A stretch of DNA of 50,077 bases from Salegentibacter sp. (GCA_024635795.1 JAGXIH010000027.1:1-50077), one strand, 5' to 3'; shown: positions 17,981-27,148, counted from the first letter of the stretch. Notes: generated from the letters alone by a model not told the origin. Numbers and translations are program-made.

Positions 17981-18676
17981 TTAGTTGTTTTTTCCCTTTT
18001 TAGGAGTTTTCTGAACTTGTTTCTGAACGTTTTTTGGTATGTTTTTTTGCATGTTCTTCTGAACCTTGTTCTGCATCATATTCTTTTGCACCATGTTTTT
18101 ACGAAACTGATACATATTGGTGAGTTTCTCACCATCCATATTCAAACATTCGCCATCCTGAAGACGCATTTGTTGTTGATTGCGAACCTGGTAAGTCCCA
18201 TCTGGCCTTACAGAAATCCCATCTCCTACGTTAAGTTGTTCCTGTACGCGGTTTTGCGACTGATTTCTTATCCGGTACATATCACCGTCTATACGGGAAT
18301 ATTGCACCCGGTTTTGATTGCGCTCCTGGATCTGGGCTTCAGACAAGCCTTTGTTCTCCTGGCGAACCTTGAACCGGTACTGATACTCGCTGTTGTATTT
18401 CACTCCGTCCATATCAAGGCACTCCCCGTTTTTAAGCCGAAGTCTTTTCCCGTCGCGGGTTACATAAGCGCCATTCGGACTTAAAACTGTGCCGTCGTTC
18501 AGGGTTATTTTGTCCTGTAGCCTTTGTTGATCCTGATCTCTTATCTGTAAAAGATCTCCATCTACCATCATTAATCGTGTTTGATCACGATCCTGGTCTC
18601 TGTCCTGGTCCCTGTCCTGCGCAATCCCTGTTTGGATGCCTAAAAACAGAAAGACCAATAAAAATAATATTCTCAT
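17981..18676 (-). CDS. DUF6799 repeat protein, Gln/Arg/Asp-rich
   Basis: This 231-residue protein has a signal peptide (about 1-19), then repeated RDQ units (about 21-33), then two similar modules. Each module runs: short MVDGDLLQIRDQDQ-type strand, a Leu-Gln-Asp segment, NDGTVLSPNGAYVTRDGKRL, and LKNGECLDMDGV (first copy about 37-92, second about 131-186). The NGT-x-V...DG...L-x-x-GEC-x-D/N pattern is the DUF6799 signature of Bacteroidota. The tail is very basic and rich in Gln, Asn, Lys and Met. The function is unknown; the location is probably periplasmic. The low-complexity Q/N/R/K composition is striking. Confidence 0.72.
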   Translation of the reverse strand: MRILFLLVFLFLGIQTGIAQDRDQDRDQDRDQTRLMMVDGDLLQIRDQDQQRLQDKITLNDGTVLSPNGAYVTRDGKRLRLKNGECLDMDGVKYNSEYQYRFKVRQENKGLSEAQIQERNQNRVQYSRIDGDMYRIRNQSQNRVQEQLNVGDGISVRPDGTYQVRNQQQMRLQDGECLNMDGEKLTNMYQFRKNMVQKNMMQNKVQKNMQKNIPKNVQKQVQKTPKKGKNN

Positions 18677-18713
18677 TGTGTTTGATTTAGATTAATTTCT
18701 CTAATAAAATTAG

Positions 18714-18727
18714 TGTATAAATACACC
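18714..18727. promoter_or_regulatory. Inverted repeat GTGTAT-AA-ATACAC in a divergent promoter region
   Basis: This perfect 6-base-arm palindrome lies between the DUF6799 gene (reading left) and the polymerase cassette (reading right), 38 bases upstream of the former. It could be an operator for either side. No protein can be named for it. Confidence 0.4.
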
Positions 18728-18881
18728 GAAAAGAATGATATTTCTCAGGAAAAGAAATTCCTTAAAACTATTTTCAGACTACATTTTTATACTAAAAATT
18801 TAACGCCTAAAGCCGCTGCCGGATCTTCACAATTTCATAATTTTGGATTATATCCAATTCAATGGATTTAATCCTATTGCA

Positions 18882-20099
18882 ATGAGTACGAAATCTATCA
18901 TACACCTGGATCTGGACACATTTTTTGTGTCGGTGGAGCGTTTGCTTAACCGCGAACTAGAGAACCGGCCGCTTATCGTGGGAGGGATGGGAGACCGCGG
19001 GGTAGTCGCCGCCTCGAGTTATGAGACGCGTAAATTCGGAGTCTTCTCCGGAATGTCTATGAAAGTAGCCCGACAGCTTTGTCCCCAGGCCATCGTGATC
19101 AAGGGAAATGCCGGCACCTATACCTACCACTCCAATGTAGTGACCGAGATCATTCAAAATCAGGTTCCTTCTTTTGAAAAAGCCAGCGTAGATGAATTCT
19201 ATGCCGATCTCAGCGGAATGGATAAGTTCTTCGGAATAGAGAAATTTGCCAAAGAACTTAGACAAAGTATCATAAAAGAAAGCGGCCTCCCTATCTCTTT
19301 TGGCTTATCGCAAAACAAGATCGTTTCCAAGATCGCCACCGGGGAGGCAAAACCCAATGCCGAAAACATAGTAGCGCGGGGCAACGAGCGTAATTTCCTG
19401 GCGCCTCTTGCCGTAAACAAGATCCCTATGATAGGTAACAAAACCTATCAAACCCTGATGAACCTGGGCATTTATAAAATTGAAACCATCCAGCAAATGC
19501 CCGTGGAAATGCTGGAAAGCGTCCTGGGTAAGAATGGCCGTACGATATGGAAAAGGGCCCACGGCATAGATAATCCCCCTATTATTCCCTTTCACGAAAG
19601 AAAATCTATCTCTACCGAGCGTACTTTTGGCCGGGATACTATAGATATAATAAGGCTGCATGCCACCCTGGTAGCGATGACCGAAAGCCTGGCCTACCAG
19701 CTTCGAAAAGGAAATAAACTCACCAGCCAGGTAAGCGTAAAGATCAGGTATTCTGATTTTCAGACGCAAAGCAAACAGGCTAAGATCCCTTACACCAGCG
19801 CCGACCATATCCTCATCCCAAAAATAGAGCAGCTCTTCAAACAGCTTTACTCCCGGCGACTGCTGATAAGGCTGATAGGCGTGAAATTCAGCGGGATCGT
19901 AGGCGGAAATTACCAGATCAACCTCTTTGATGATTCTGAAGAAATGCTGAACCTCTATAATTCCATAGACCGCATTCGCAACAAATTCGGGGAGCATAGC
20001 GTGATGCGGGCGGTTACCTTAGGTACCAAAACCATCGGTAGGATGGGTAATCCTTTTGATGGAGCACCGCCGGTAATCCTGGCACATAGAAAACAATAA
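18882..20099 (+). CDS. dinB: DNA polymerase IV (Y-family translesion polymerase)
   Basis: This 405-residue protein starts at ATG 18882 (MSTKSIIHLDLDTFFVSVE). An earlier in-frame ATG at 18843 adds 13 residues that do not look like the family. The palm Asp pair (HLDLD) and the second motif KASVDEFYADLS supply the metal ligands of Y-family polymerases, and a C-terminal little-finger domain follows. Its TAA overlaps the ATG of the dnaE gene (TAATG), implying coupled translation. Pairing of a Y-family polymerase with a second short DnaE is the Bacteroidota counterpart of ImuB-ImuC mutagenesis cassettes. I saw no recognisable LexA box upstream. Confidence 0.92.
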   Translation: MSTKSIIHLDLDTFFVSVERLLNRELENRPLIVGGMGDRGVVAASSYETRKFGVFSGMSMKVARQLCPQAIVIKGNAGTYTYHSNVVTEIIQNQVPSFEKASVDEFYADLSGMDKFFGIEKFAKELRQSIIKESGLPISFGLSQNKIVSKIATGEAKPNAENIVARGNERNFLAPLAVNKIPMIGNKTYQTLMNLGIYKIETIQQMPVEMLESVLGKNGRTIWKRAHGIDNPPIIPFHERKSISTERTFGRDTIDIIRLHATLVAMTESLAYQLRKGNKLTSQVSVKIRYSDFQTQSKQAKIPYTSADHILIPKIEQLFKQLYSRRLLIRLIGVKFSGIVGGNYQINLFDDSEEMLNLYNSIDRIRNKFGEHSVMRAVTLGTKTIGRMGNPFDGAPPVILAHRKQ

Positions 20100-23068
20100 T
20101 GTATCTCAATTGCCACACATATTATTCCCTGCGCTACGGCACCTTCTCTGTTGAAGAGCTGTGCAAACTTGCGCAAAAGAAAGCTGTTTCCACGCTCGCC
20201 TTAACAGATATCAACAACACTTCGGCTTGCCTGAATTTTATTAAACAAGCTCCACAATACGAGATCACGCCGCTTATCGGGATAGATTTCAGAAATGGGG
20301 TAGATCAGCAATACGTAGGCATAGCCGCAAGCAATACCGGCTTCAGGGAACTCAACACCCATCTTGCACAACATCTTCACCGGAAACAGGAGTTTTCTCC
20401 CGATGCACCGGAACTTCCGGAATGCTTTATCATCTATCCCTTAGAAAAGGTGATGAGCAGGCAGAAAACCAGCTTCAGAGACAATGAGTTCATAGGGGTT
20501 TCTGCGGAAAGTCTTCGGAAATTAAAGTTTTCAGAATACCTGGAATTCAGGGATAAACTGGTGCTTCTGCAAAGCGTCAGCTTCCGAAGTAAAAGAGATT
20601 ATAACGCGCACCGGCTGCTGCGGGCCATAGACAATAATACGTTACTGAGTAAACTCCCAAAAGAAGAACAGGCTTCTTTTTCTCAGCAGATGTTTCCCGA
20701 AGAGGAACTACTAAAAGAGTTTCAAGATTTTCCGTATATCATAGAAAATACCCGGAAGCTGATGCAGGCCTGTAGCGTGGAATTCGATTTTGGCACAAAA
20801 CGCATCAACCGTAATCTGCAGGTCTTCGGAAACAACAAAACCGAAGACATTAAGAAGCTTCGGGAACTTTGTTATAAACGTTTACCAAAACGCTACCCTG
20901 AACCTACTCAGGAGATCCTCAACAGAGTGGAAAAAGAGCTAAAAGCCATCACCGATCTGAATTTCACGCCTTATTTCCTGATCAATCTGGATATCGTGGA
21001 ATATGCCCGGTCTAAGAACTTTCCGTTCATAGGCAGGGGCAGCGGGGCGAATTCTATCGTGGCCTATATCATTGGCATTACCAATGTAGACCCCATTGAG
21101 CTCGATCTCTATTTTGAGCGTTTCATCAATGCCTACCGCAATTCCCCGCCCGATTTCGATATAGATTTTTCGTGGAAAGACCGCAACGAGGTGACGACCT
21201 ATATCTTCAGGAAATATGAAAACACCGCCCTGCTCACCACCTACGTCACCTTTAAACGCCGCGCCGTAGCGCGGGAACTCGGCAAGGTTTTCGGCTTGCC
21301 AAAGGAGGAAATAGACAAATTGGCTTCGGGTTTCTTTGAACTCAGGGAACTTGACGAAACCCAGAAACTGGTGCTAAGGTACAGCGCCCTTATAGAAGGT
21401 TTTCCCAATTATTTAAGCGTGCATTCCGGCGGAATCGCCATCCTTGATGATTCGGTCTATAATTATTGCGCTACTTTTTTGCCGCCCAAGGGCTTCAGGA
21501 CCCTGCAGATAGATATGAATGTTTGCGAAGATGTGGGTATTCATAAATTTGATATTCTCGCCCAGCGCGGACTCTCCAAGATCACCGATGCAATTGAGAT
21601 TATCAAAGAAAATCAGCCCAAAGCCAGGATAGAAGACATAGAAAACATACAGGTTTTCAAGGAAGATCCTGAGATCAATTCCCTGCTGAAAAAAGGGGAT
21701 TGCATGGGAGTTTTTTATGTGGAGTCGCCTGCCATGCGGGGCCTGCTCATCAAACTGCAAACGCAGGATTATATGAACCTGGTGGCGGCCAGCTCGGTGA
21801 TACGGCCGGGAGTTTCCAGCGGTGGGATGAAAGAAGAATATATTCAGCGTCACCGGCATCCGGAGAAAAGAAAAGAAGCCCACCCCGTGTTGCTGGAGAT
21901 CATGCCCGATACTTACGGGGTTATGGTGTACCAGGAAGATGTGATGAAGGTAGCCCACCACTTCGCCGATCTCAACTTCGATGACGCCGATGTATTACGG
22001 CGTGGCATGAGCGGGAAAAAATACCTGCAGGAAGACCTCTTACGTATCAAGGCTACTTTCAGAGAGAATTGTCTCCAAAAAGGCTATGAAGAATACCTGA
22101 TAGAAGAGGTTTGGGAACAGATCGCCTCTTTTGCCGGCTATGCTTTTCCAAAGGGTCACTCGGCTTCCTATGCGGTTGAAAGTTACCAGAGTCTTTATTT
22201 AAAACGCTACTTTCCGCTGGAATTTATGGTGGCCGCGCTCAACAACGGTGGCGGATTCTATGACGTGGAGACCTATCTTAAGGAAATAAAAAGATGTGGC
22301 GGAAACATCCATCCGCCCTGCATCAATAAAAGCGACCATCCCACCGTGATCTACGGAAAGGACATCTACCTGGGTTTTGGGTACCTCAAAGAACTCGAGC
22401 TCAAAAGCATTCAGAAAATTCTGGAGAACCGACAATTTTTAGGGGAATTCAGGTCTTTTGATGATTTCATAGACCGGGTGGATCTTTCTATCGAACAACT
22501 CAGCATTCTTTTGCGTATCAACGCCTTCAGATTTACAGGCATAGACAAGCACCAGCTGTTATGGAAAGCCCATTTTAAACTGAACAAAACCAAACCAAAA
22601 ACCTCTCAGGCGGTACTGTTCAAGCCTCCGCATAAAGATTATGAATTACCTAAGTTCATTTATTCACAATTGATAGATAGCTACGACGAGATCGAACTGC
22701 TGGGGTTTCCGCTGTGCAGCCGGTTTAGGTTGCTGAAATATGAAATGCAGGCTTCGGTAATGGCTGGCGAATTAAGAGCTTATGTGGGGAAAGAGATCAG
22801 TATCTACGGCAACCTTATTACCCTGAAGCGGACAACAACCACCACCAAACGTTATATGTATTTTGGAACCTTTTTCGATAAAAACGATGATGTTTTCGAC
22901 ACGGTACATTTCCCAAACACAGCCGAAAAATATCCGGTAAGAGGCAAAGGTATCTTTCTTTGCCGGGGCATTGTGGTAGATGAGCTGGGCTATCTTTCCA
23001 TACAGATAAGAGCTATAGAAAGGCAGCCTATCTTAACTGACCCACGCTTAACTGCAGCCGTTTATTAA
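20099..23068 (+). CDS. dnaE: Second DNA polymerase III alpha subunit (short, DnaE2/ImuC-like)
   Basis: This 989-residue protein is shorter than replicative DnaE (about 1150-1450 in this phylum). It has an N-terminal PHP domain (NCHTYYSLRYGTFSVEEL), a catalytic palm with PPDFDIDFSWKDR (about 349-361, two metal-binding Asp), and a finger region (PKGHSASYAVESYQSLYLKRYFPLEFM, about 684-710). An OB-fold region is visible near the C-terminus. The PHP motif has lost part of the usual HxHxxYS spacing, which suggests no proofreading-type activity. Overlap with dinB marks it as the error-prone partner. Whether it is DNA-damage induced cannot be seen. Confidence 0.87.
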   Translation: MYLNCHTYYSLRYGTFSVEELCKLAQKKAVSTLALTDINNTSACLNFIKQAPQYEITPLIGIDFRNGVDQQYVGIAASNTGFRELNTHLAQHLHRKQEFSPDAPELPECFIIYPLEKVMSRQKTSFRDNEFIGVSAESLRKLKFSEYLEFRDKLVLLQSVSFRSKRDYNAHRLLRAIDNNTLLSKLPKEEQASFSQQMFPEEELLKEFQDFPYIIENTRKLMQACSVEFDFGTKRINRNLQVFGNNKTEDIKKLRELCYKRLPKRYPEPTQEILNRVEKELKAITDLNFTPYFLINLDIVEYARSKNFPFIGRGSGANSIVAYIIGITNVDPIELDLYFERFINAYRNSPPDFDIDFSWKDRNEVTTYIFRKYENTALLTTYVTFKRRAVARELGKVFGLPKEEIDKLASGFFELRELDETQKLVLRYSALIEGFPNYLSVHSGGIAILDDSVYNYCATFLPPKGFRTLQIDMNVCEDVGIHKFDILAQRGLSKITDAIEIIKENQPKARIEDIENIQVFKEDPEINSLLKKGDCMGVFYVESPAMRGLLIKLQTQDYMNLVAASSVIRPGVSSGGMKEEYIQRHRHPEKRKEAHPVLLEIMPDTYGVMVYQEDVMKVAHHFADLNFDDADVLRRGMSGKKYLQEDLLRIKATFRENCLQKGYEEYLIEEVWEQIASFAGYAFPKGHSASYAVESYQSLYLKRYFPLEFMVAALNNGGGFYDVETYLKEIKRCGGNIHPPCINKSDHPTVIYGKDIYLGFGYLKELELKSIQKILENRQFLGEFRSFDDFIDRVDLSIEQLSILLRINAFRFTGIDKHQLLWKAHFKLNKTKPKTSQAVLFKPPHKDYELPKFIYSQLIDSYDEIELLGFPLCSRFRLLKYEMQASVMAGELRAYVGKEISIYGNLITLKRTTTTTKRYMYFGTFFDKNDDVFDTVHFPNTAEKYPVRGKGIFLCRGIVVDELGYLSIQIRAIERQPILTDPRLTAAVY

Positions 23069-23751
23069 TTAAGCTCAAATTTTTGTTTTGGCTGACTCAC
23101 CAGATTTACCAGGCCGAGTAATCGCAGGACAAATACTCCAAAGAGCAGCGTGATCGCTATTTTGAAATAATACAACAAACTGGAACTTCCAAAACTGGAA
23201 CGATAATGAGCCAGTAATTCCCTGCCTACTTCCGGCTGTATCTCTGCAAGCCTGTTTAAATGAGCATTCGCATTATAAAACAGCTTTCTTCCTTTGGTAT
23301 TGATTAAGATCTGCGCTACTCCGAAATTCTTATTCTCAAGGTGGTAAAGGATCTCGTTCTCCACCTCCTGGTAAGCTTTTAAATTAGTCTTAAAATTTGC
23401 CAGGTGTTCCACCTCTTCCTCTACAAGATAAGTGGTTTCATACTCTGCCAGGATATTGTTTATCTTTAGGTTATCCTCTTTTATCTTTTCGAGATCGGCG
23501 GTCTCTATCCTGAAATTATTCTCGCTAAGATGTTCAAAGATGAGTTGCTTCTCGTGAAGTAAATCAGAAAGCATATACATTTGCGAGGCGGGAATTAACC
23601 GGTCTTCATACAGTGAGGAAAAATCGCTGTCAATTTTCTGAAGGTTTTTATTCTCAATCATTTCGGCGATAAGAATAAGGGCAAAAAACATACTGAGCAA
23701 TAATATAAGGCGTTTCCTTTTTTCGGGCTTAATGGAAAATAGATCTTTCAT
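23065..23751 (-). CDS. Membrane protein with four-helix-bundle sensor-like domain
   Basis: Using the internal ATG at 23751 (MKDLFSIKPEKRKRLILLL), the protein has 228 residues. It has an N-terminal helix (about 14-31), a periplasmic stretch of long charged helices (about 35-185) resembling the four-helix-bundle ligand domain of chemoreceptors, and a C-terminal helix (about 188-211). It has no HAMP, kinase or methyl-accepting domain, so it would need a partner. The stop overlaps the dnaE stop by 4 bases in convergent orientation. An upstream ATG (23808) would add a non-typical 19-residue leader. The function is unknown. Confidence 0.7.
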   Translation of the reverse strand: MKDLFSIKPEKRKRLILLLSMFFALILIAEMIENKNLQKIDSDFSSLYEDRLIPASQMYMLSDLLHEKQLIFEHLSENNFRIETADLEKIKEDNLKINNILAEYETTYLVEEEVEHLANFKTNLKAYQEVENEILYHLENKNFGVAQILINTKGRKLFYNANAHLNRLAEIQPEVGRELLAHYRSSFGSSSLLYYFKIAITLLFGVFVLRLLGLVNLVSQPKQKFELN

Positions 23752-23854
23752 AGCAATCGGAATTAAACTAAAATCACGCAGTGTTCTAAACAACTGAGGG
23801 CCATACAAAATAACAAAATCTACACGATTTTTTTAAATTTTCCTTAATAAAAAA

Positions 23855-23887
23855 AAGCCTCAATTCCGAATGTCGAAATTGAGGCTT
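23855..23887 (-). terminator. Terminator after the outer-membrane barrel gene
   Basis: AAGCCTCAATT and AATTGAGGCTT form an 11-base perfect stem with an 11-base loop. On the minus strand it is followed by a run of eight T. It ends the transcript from 24615-23908. Confidence 0.92.
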
Positions 23888-23907
23888 GATCTGTAATTAT
23901 TTTATTT

Positions 23908-24615
23908 TTAGAAATAGCAGCCTTTTCCACGACGTCTGCCGGGGTTAGATTCGCTGTCTCCTATTTTGAAACTGAGGCTCAACATCACTTGATGTATTGG
24001 TCCTTGAAAATAAGCATAATTCACTCCATCCCGGGCTCCTCCGGGAGAACTATCATTTTCAATATTTATTTCATAGGGATCCTCTATTGATAATTGTCTA
24101 TCATATCTTAAATCAATTTCAAATCTTCCGAAATTTGCCTTTATCCCGGCCTGTCCGGCCAATGGGGTTTCTTGTACAACTATGGCATCCTGGGTATCTT
24201 CTAAATTAGCACTCATAATATTTTGATATGCAGGCCCAGCATAAACATCTAAAGGTCCCCAAAAATTATAACCAAAAAGCAGAGGAATACTAAATTTTTC
24301 AACTGAATATTTAGATTCTAAATTAACAAAAGAGAAAGTCATGTCAATAGTATTGTACATAGCTTCGGGTCGGATGAAAAATTTTCCAAATTTTAATTGA
24401 AAGAAAACTCCCCCATGAAAACCAATCTCTGAATCTGGGTGAAACGTATCCGTACTATAATAATCAATTCCACCCACATTGGATGATCGACCTGTCACTT
24501 CAGGACCCGATCCATGATTAATTCCACCTTTCACTCCAAAACTGTATTCCTGAGCATTTGAAGAAAGGCTGAAAAACATTAGCCCAATTAAAATCGGTAA
24601 AAAACTTTTGTTCAT
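23908..24615 (-). CDS. Porin-like outer membrane beta-barrel protein
   Basis: This 235-residue protein has a signal peptide (MNKSFLPILIGLMFFSLSSNA) followed by EYSFGVKGGINHG, the usual first strand of the OmpA-like/PorT-type barrels of Bacteroidota. Further strands alternate in pattern (IGFHGGVFFQLKFGKFFIRPEAMY, FEIDLRYDRQLSIED, HQVMLSLSFKIG). The C-terminal tail GRRRGKGCYF is unusual, with a Cys three residues from the end. It is a single-gene unit with its own terminator. The transported substrate or structural role is unknown. Confidence 0.82.
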   Translation of the reverse strand: MNKSFLPILIGLMFFSLSSNAQEYSFGVKGGINHGSGPEVTGRSSNVGGIDYYSTDTFHPDSEIGFHGGVFFQLKFGKFFIRPEAMYNTIDMTFSFVNLESKYSVEKFSIPLLFGYNFWGPLDVYAGPAYQNIMSANLEDTQDAIVVQETPLAGQAGIKANFGRFEIDLRYDRQLSIEDPYEINIENDSSPGGARDGVNYAYFQGPIHQVMLSLSFKIGDSESNPGRRRGKGCYF

Positions 24616-24730
24616 AAATGTAGATTTATCGGTCTTAACTTCCCGGGTAAATATATCAATTAAATAAAATAATAGAATAATACTCTCTATCTTTTTAACG
24701 CAAAAAATCGGCTAAACGTATATCAACAAA

Positions 24731-24757
24731 AAAAGCATCGGCAAAACCGATGCTTTT
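24731..24757 (-). terminator. Terminator after the subtilisin-like protease gene
   Basis: AAAAGCATCGG and CCGATGCTTTT form a perfect 11-base stem with a 5-base loop, followed on the minus strand by T residues. It lies 20 bases past the protease stop. Confidence 0.93.
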
Positions 24758-24776
24758 AATGATCTATCTTAAAATT

Positions 24777-26015
24777 TTAGTGTACAATAATTGCGTCAGG
24801 ATTCCCATCAGGATCTCCATTCACAGTACCACTGGTACTGGCATTACCAAGTAACAACACTCCGGCAGCGTGTGGTGAAGCCATAGAGGTACCACTAATA
24901 GTGTTATAACCTCCATCTTTCCAGGTAGACTTGATCGCTACTCCGGGAGCAGCATAATCTACCGGTGGGTTTCCGTAGTTAGAGAAAGATGCCCAGTTAT
25001 CGTTAGAATCCATCGCAGAGATGGTAACGATATTAGCTCCGTTCACCCTTGCAGGAGAAGAGCTATTAGCATCGCTGCTTTCATTACCAGCAGCCAATGC
25101 GAATTTGATCCCTTGTTGAGAAGCTGAAAGTACAGCCTGATCCAAAGCGTCTGAAGTTGGTCCTCCAAGGCTCATATTGGCAACATCTCCGTTGTTTCCG
25201 TAAGCAGCAACGTGATCTACACCGGCGATAACTCCGGAGTAAGATCCACTACCACGGCTGTCAAGTACTTTTACAGGAATAACTGTCGCACCCGGTGCAA
25301 CACCAATTACTCCTACCTCATTATTCAAGGCTGCGATAGTACCTGCAACGTGAGTTCCGTGACCGTTACCATCGTCGGCCGATTTGCCGTCTCTACCTGA
25401 AGTAAAAGCATTAAAACCTCTGGAAGCATCTACGTTAAGATCTGGGTGATCCAAATCGATTCCCGAATCGATTATCCAGGCTACACCTGAACCTGTGTAA
25501 TTAGCTACTCCGTTAACGCGGGCGATACCATACGGAGTTTCCTGGTTGGAGCTTCCTCCACCACCTCCACCACCATCACAAGGGACACCGTTTGGAGTAC
25601 CACAAGGCGGAGCGAAAGTTACGATTCTGTCTTCTTCAATGTAAGACACTTCTTTTTTACCACGAAGGAGTTCCACTTGTTCCGCGGTTAATTTCATTGC
25701 TGCTCCATTAAGTACTTTACTGTATACCGCAAAAATGTCGGCATCTTCAATGGCGCTTTGCTTTAAAATTTGTTGTGTTTTAGCTTTAACCGATTCCTGA
25801 GCTTTGGTATAGCTTTCAGGATACTTTGCACCTTCATCGCCTGTAACATCGGTGTTAAAAACTACGATGTACTGGCCCTGAATAATTTCTGAACTGGAAG
25901 GAGCTACCTGCTGCTCTTCCAGACTTTGGTTTTCTTCCTTATCCTGAGAACAGGAGAACATGAATGCTGCGGCCATTACAGTTGCTGCTAAAGGCCTGAG
26001 TTTTTGTAAAATCAT
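24777..26015 (-). CDS. S8 family subtilisin-like serine protease (lipoprotein signal, I9 prodomain)
   Basis: This 412-residue protein has a lipoprotein-type signal (AAAFMFSC, Cys22), an inhibitor-I9-like propeptide (about 46-135, GQYIVVFNTDVTGD through YIEEDRIVTF), a Gly-rich linker (148-154), and the S8 catalytic domain. The triad is visible: Asp183 in IIDSGIDLDHPD, His219 in GNGHGTHVAG and Ser377 in SGTSMASPHAAG. The oxyanion Asn311 is in AAGNESS. It probably acts at the cell envelope or is released after propeptide removal. The transcription unit is self-contained, with a consensus promoter at 26056-26086 and a terminator at 24731-24757. Confidence 0.94.
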   Translation of the reverse strand: MILQKLRPLAATVMAAAFMFSCSQDKEENQSLEEQQVAPSSSEIIQGQYIVVFNTDVTGDEGAKYPESYTKAQESVKAKTQQILKQSAIEDADIFAVYSKVLNGAAMKLTAEQVELLRGKKEVSYIEEDRIVTFAPPCGTPNGVPCDGGGGGGGSSNQETPYGIARVNGVANYTGSGVAWIIDSGIDLDHPDLNVDASRGFNAFTSGRDGKSADDGNGHGTHVAGTIAALNNEVGVIGVAPGATVIPVKVLDSRGSGSYSGVIAGVDHVAAYGNNGDVANMSLGGPTSDALDQAVLSASQQGIKFALAAGNESSDANSSSPARVNGANIVTISAMDSNDNWASFSNYGNPPVDYAAPGVAIKSTWKDGGYNTISGTSMASPHAAGVLLLGNASTSGTVNGDPDGNPDAIIVH

Positions 26016-26055
26016 AAAATTAAATGTTTGGTTAAAAAAAGGTTAATAGATCGAT

Positions 26056-26086
26056 CAAATCTATGATTTTATAGATAAAAAACAAA
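26056..26086 (-). promoter_or_regulatory. Bacteroidota consensus promoter of the S8 protease gene
   Basis: Read on the minus strand, TTTG (26086-26083) is followed by exactly 19 bases and TAGATTTG (26063-26056). This matches the TTTG-N19-TAnnTTTG consensus of the Bacteroidota primary sigma factor. Transcription would start near 26051, giving a leader of about 35 nt before the ATG at 26015. Confidence 0.85.
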
Positions 26087-26153
26087 TTTTTTTCCTGTTT
26101 GTTAGAAAAAAATCAAAGATACAGTCGAATAACTGTATAATTCACCATAAAAA

Positions 26154-26177
26154 AAGTCCCCTGAAAACAGGGGACTT
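26154..26177 (-). terminator. Terminator after the rhodanese pair
   Basis: AAGTCCCCTG and CAGGGGACTT form a perfect 10-base stem around a 4-base loop. It is followed on the minus strand by T residues. Confidence 0.92.
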
Positions 26178-26205
26178 GCTATTATTTTAAGATTTTAATT
26201 AAGTA

Positions 26206-26622
26206 TTACTCAGGAGTTTTTATCTGGCCATCTTTTGCTATCCATTGCTCAAAACCCTCATCCAGTTCCTGGACATTCTGATATCCCATTCGCTTCAGAA
26301 TTTTTAAGGCCTTATTGCTTTTGGTGCCATCGGTACAGTAAAGCAAAACCGGACGAAATTTATCGAGCGTATTCAGGTTTTTTCTGAATTCCTCATCAAA
26401 AACTATATTTTCCGCATTCACGATATGGGCATCGGTGTAATCAGTACGGGAACGGATATCAATTAGCTGTACATCTTCCATCTGAAGATGTAACTTCATC
26501 TCTTCTACGCTAATTTGTTCTACTGAATTCGGTAATCCGGATGATTCGGCTTGAACTTCCTTGCAGGAATAAAGACTCCCTATCAAAAGGAGTCCAGCCA
26601 ACAGTAGGCTTATATTTTTCAT
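26206..26622 (-). CDS. Rhodanese-like domain lipoprotein
   Basis: This 138-residue protein has a lipoprotein signal with Cys20 (GSLYSC) and a single rhodanese domain from about residue 36. LIDIRSRTDYTDAHIVNAENI is the first half of the fold and Cys96 in LLYCTDGTKS is the predicted persulfide-forming nucleophile. It would act in the periplasm or on the outer membrane, moving sulfane sulfur or serving as a redox relay. It is encoded 9 bases after the cytosolic rhodanese gene, so the two form an operon that could handle sulfur on both sides of the membrane. Confidence 0.88.
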   Translation of the reverse strand: MKNISLLLAGLLLIGSLYSCKEVQAESSGLPNSVEQISVEEMKLHLQMEDVQLIDIRSRTDYTDAHIVNAENIVFDEEFRKNLNTLDKFRPVLLYCTDGTKSNKALKILKRMGYQNVQELDEGFEQWIAKDGQIKTPE

Positions 26623-26631
26623 AGAAAAAAA

Positions 26632-26946
26632 TTAGCCTTCCACTATTTCGCCTTCCCATTCTATAATTCCTCCAAGAAGGTTATAGGTATTGGCAAAGCC
26701 CATTTGATCCATAAGCTGGCAAGCCTGCCCGCTGCGTTGTCCCGAGCGGCAATAGATATAGTAGTTCTTAGTCTTGTCCAGCTTTTCAATTTCATCTACA
26801 AACTCCTGTCCCTTATAAATATCAATAAGTTTTGCATTTGGAAGATAACCTTCTTCCATCTCTTCTTCGGTTCGTACATCCAAAACCACAGCCTTATCGT
26901 CCTGCTCTAGTTTTTCTCTCCATTCTTCCTGAGTTATTTCTTTCAT
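26632..26946 (-). CDS. Cytosolic single-domain rhodanese
   Basis: This 104-residue protein consists of one rhodanese domain with VVLDVRTEEEMEEGYLPNA (about 20-38) and active-site Cys66 in YIYCRSGQRSGQA, the six-residue loop of sulfur-specific rhodaneses. It has no signal peptide. It is the first gene of the rhodanese pair, divergent from the marR gene. It likely transfers sulfur from thiosulfate or persulfides in the cytosol; partners are unknown. Confidence 0.9.
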   Translation of the reverse strand: MKEITQEEWREKLEQDDKAVVLDVRTEEEMEEGYLPNAKLIDIYKGQEFVDEIEKLDKTKNYYIYCRSGQRSGQACQLMDQMGFANTYNLLGGIIEWEGEIVEG

Positions 26947-27116
26947 AAATTTTAATTCTTATTATTTTAATTCCCTTAAAGAAAGGAATCTACAGTTTAT
27001 CAATTTTGGCCGAAAGGTAAAAAGATTTCCCCCTTATTAGGCCTATTCCACTTTCCCAATATAAATTTTGTAAAATATTTAACACTACCCCCTCCCTCAA
27101 TTCTCATTATCTATTT

Positions 27117-27135
27117 TATATTTGTACATACAAAT
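27117..27135 (+). promoter_or_regulatory. Promoter -7 element merged with a palindromic operator upstream of marR
   Basis: TATATTTG at 27117-27124 matches the -7 consensus TAnnTTTG. It overlaps the perfect palindrome ATTTGTA-CA-TACAAAT at 27120-27135. A MarR dimer bound there would block RNA polymerase directly, so autorepression is likely. No good -33 element was seen 19 bases upstream. Confidence 0.6.
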
Positions 27136-27148
27136 GTTGTTGAAACAA

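Noticed and set aside
18700-18881. SOS (LexA) box upstream of dinB
   Set aside because: No recognisable LexA-type palindrome was seen; the GTGTAT-AA-ATACAC repeat is not a known LexA site.
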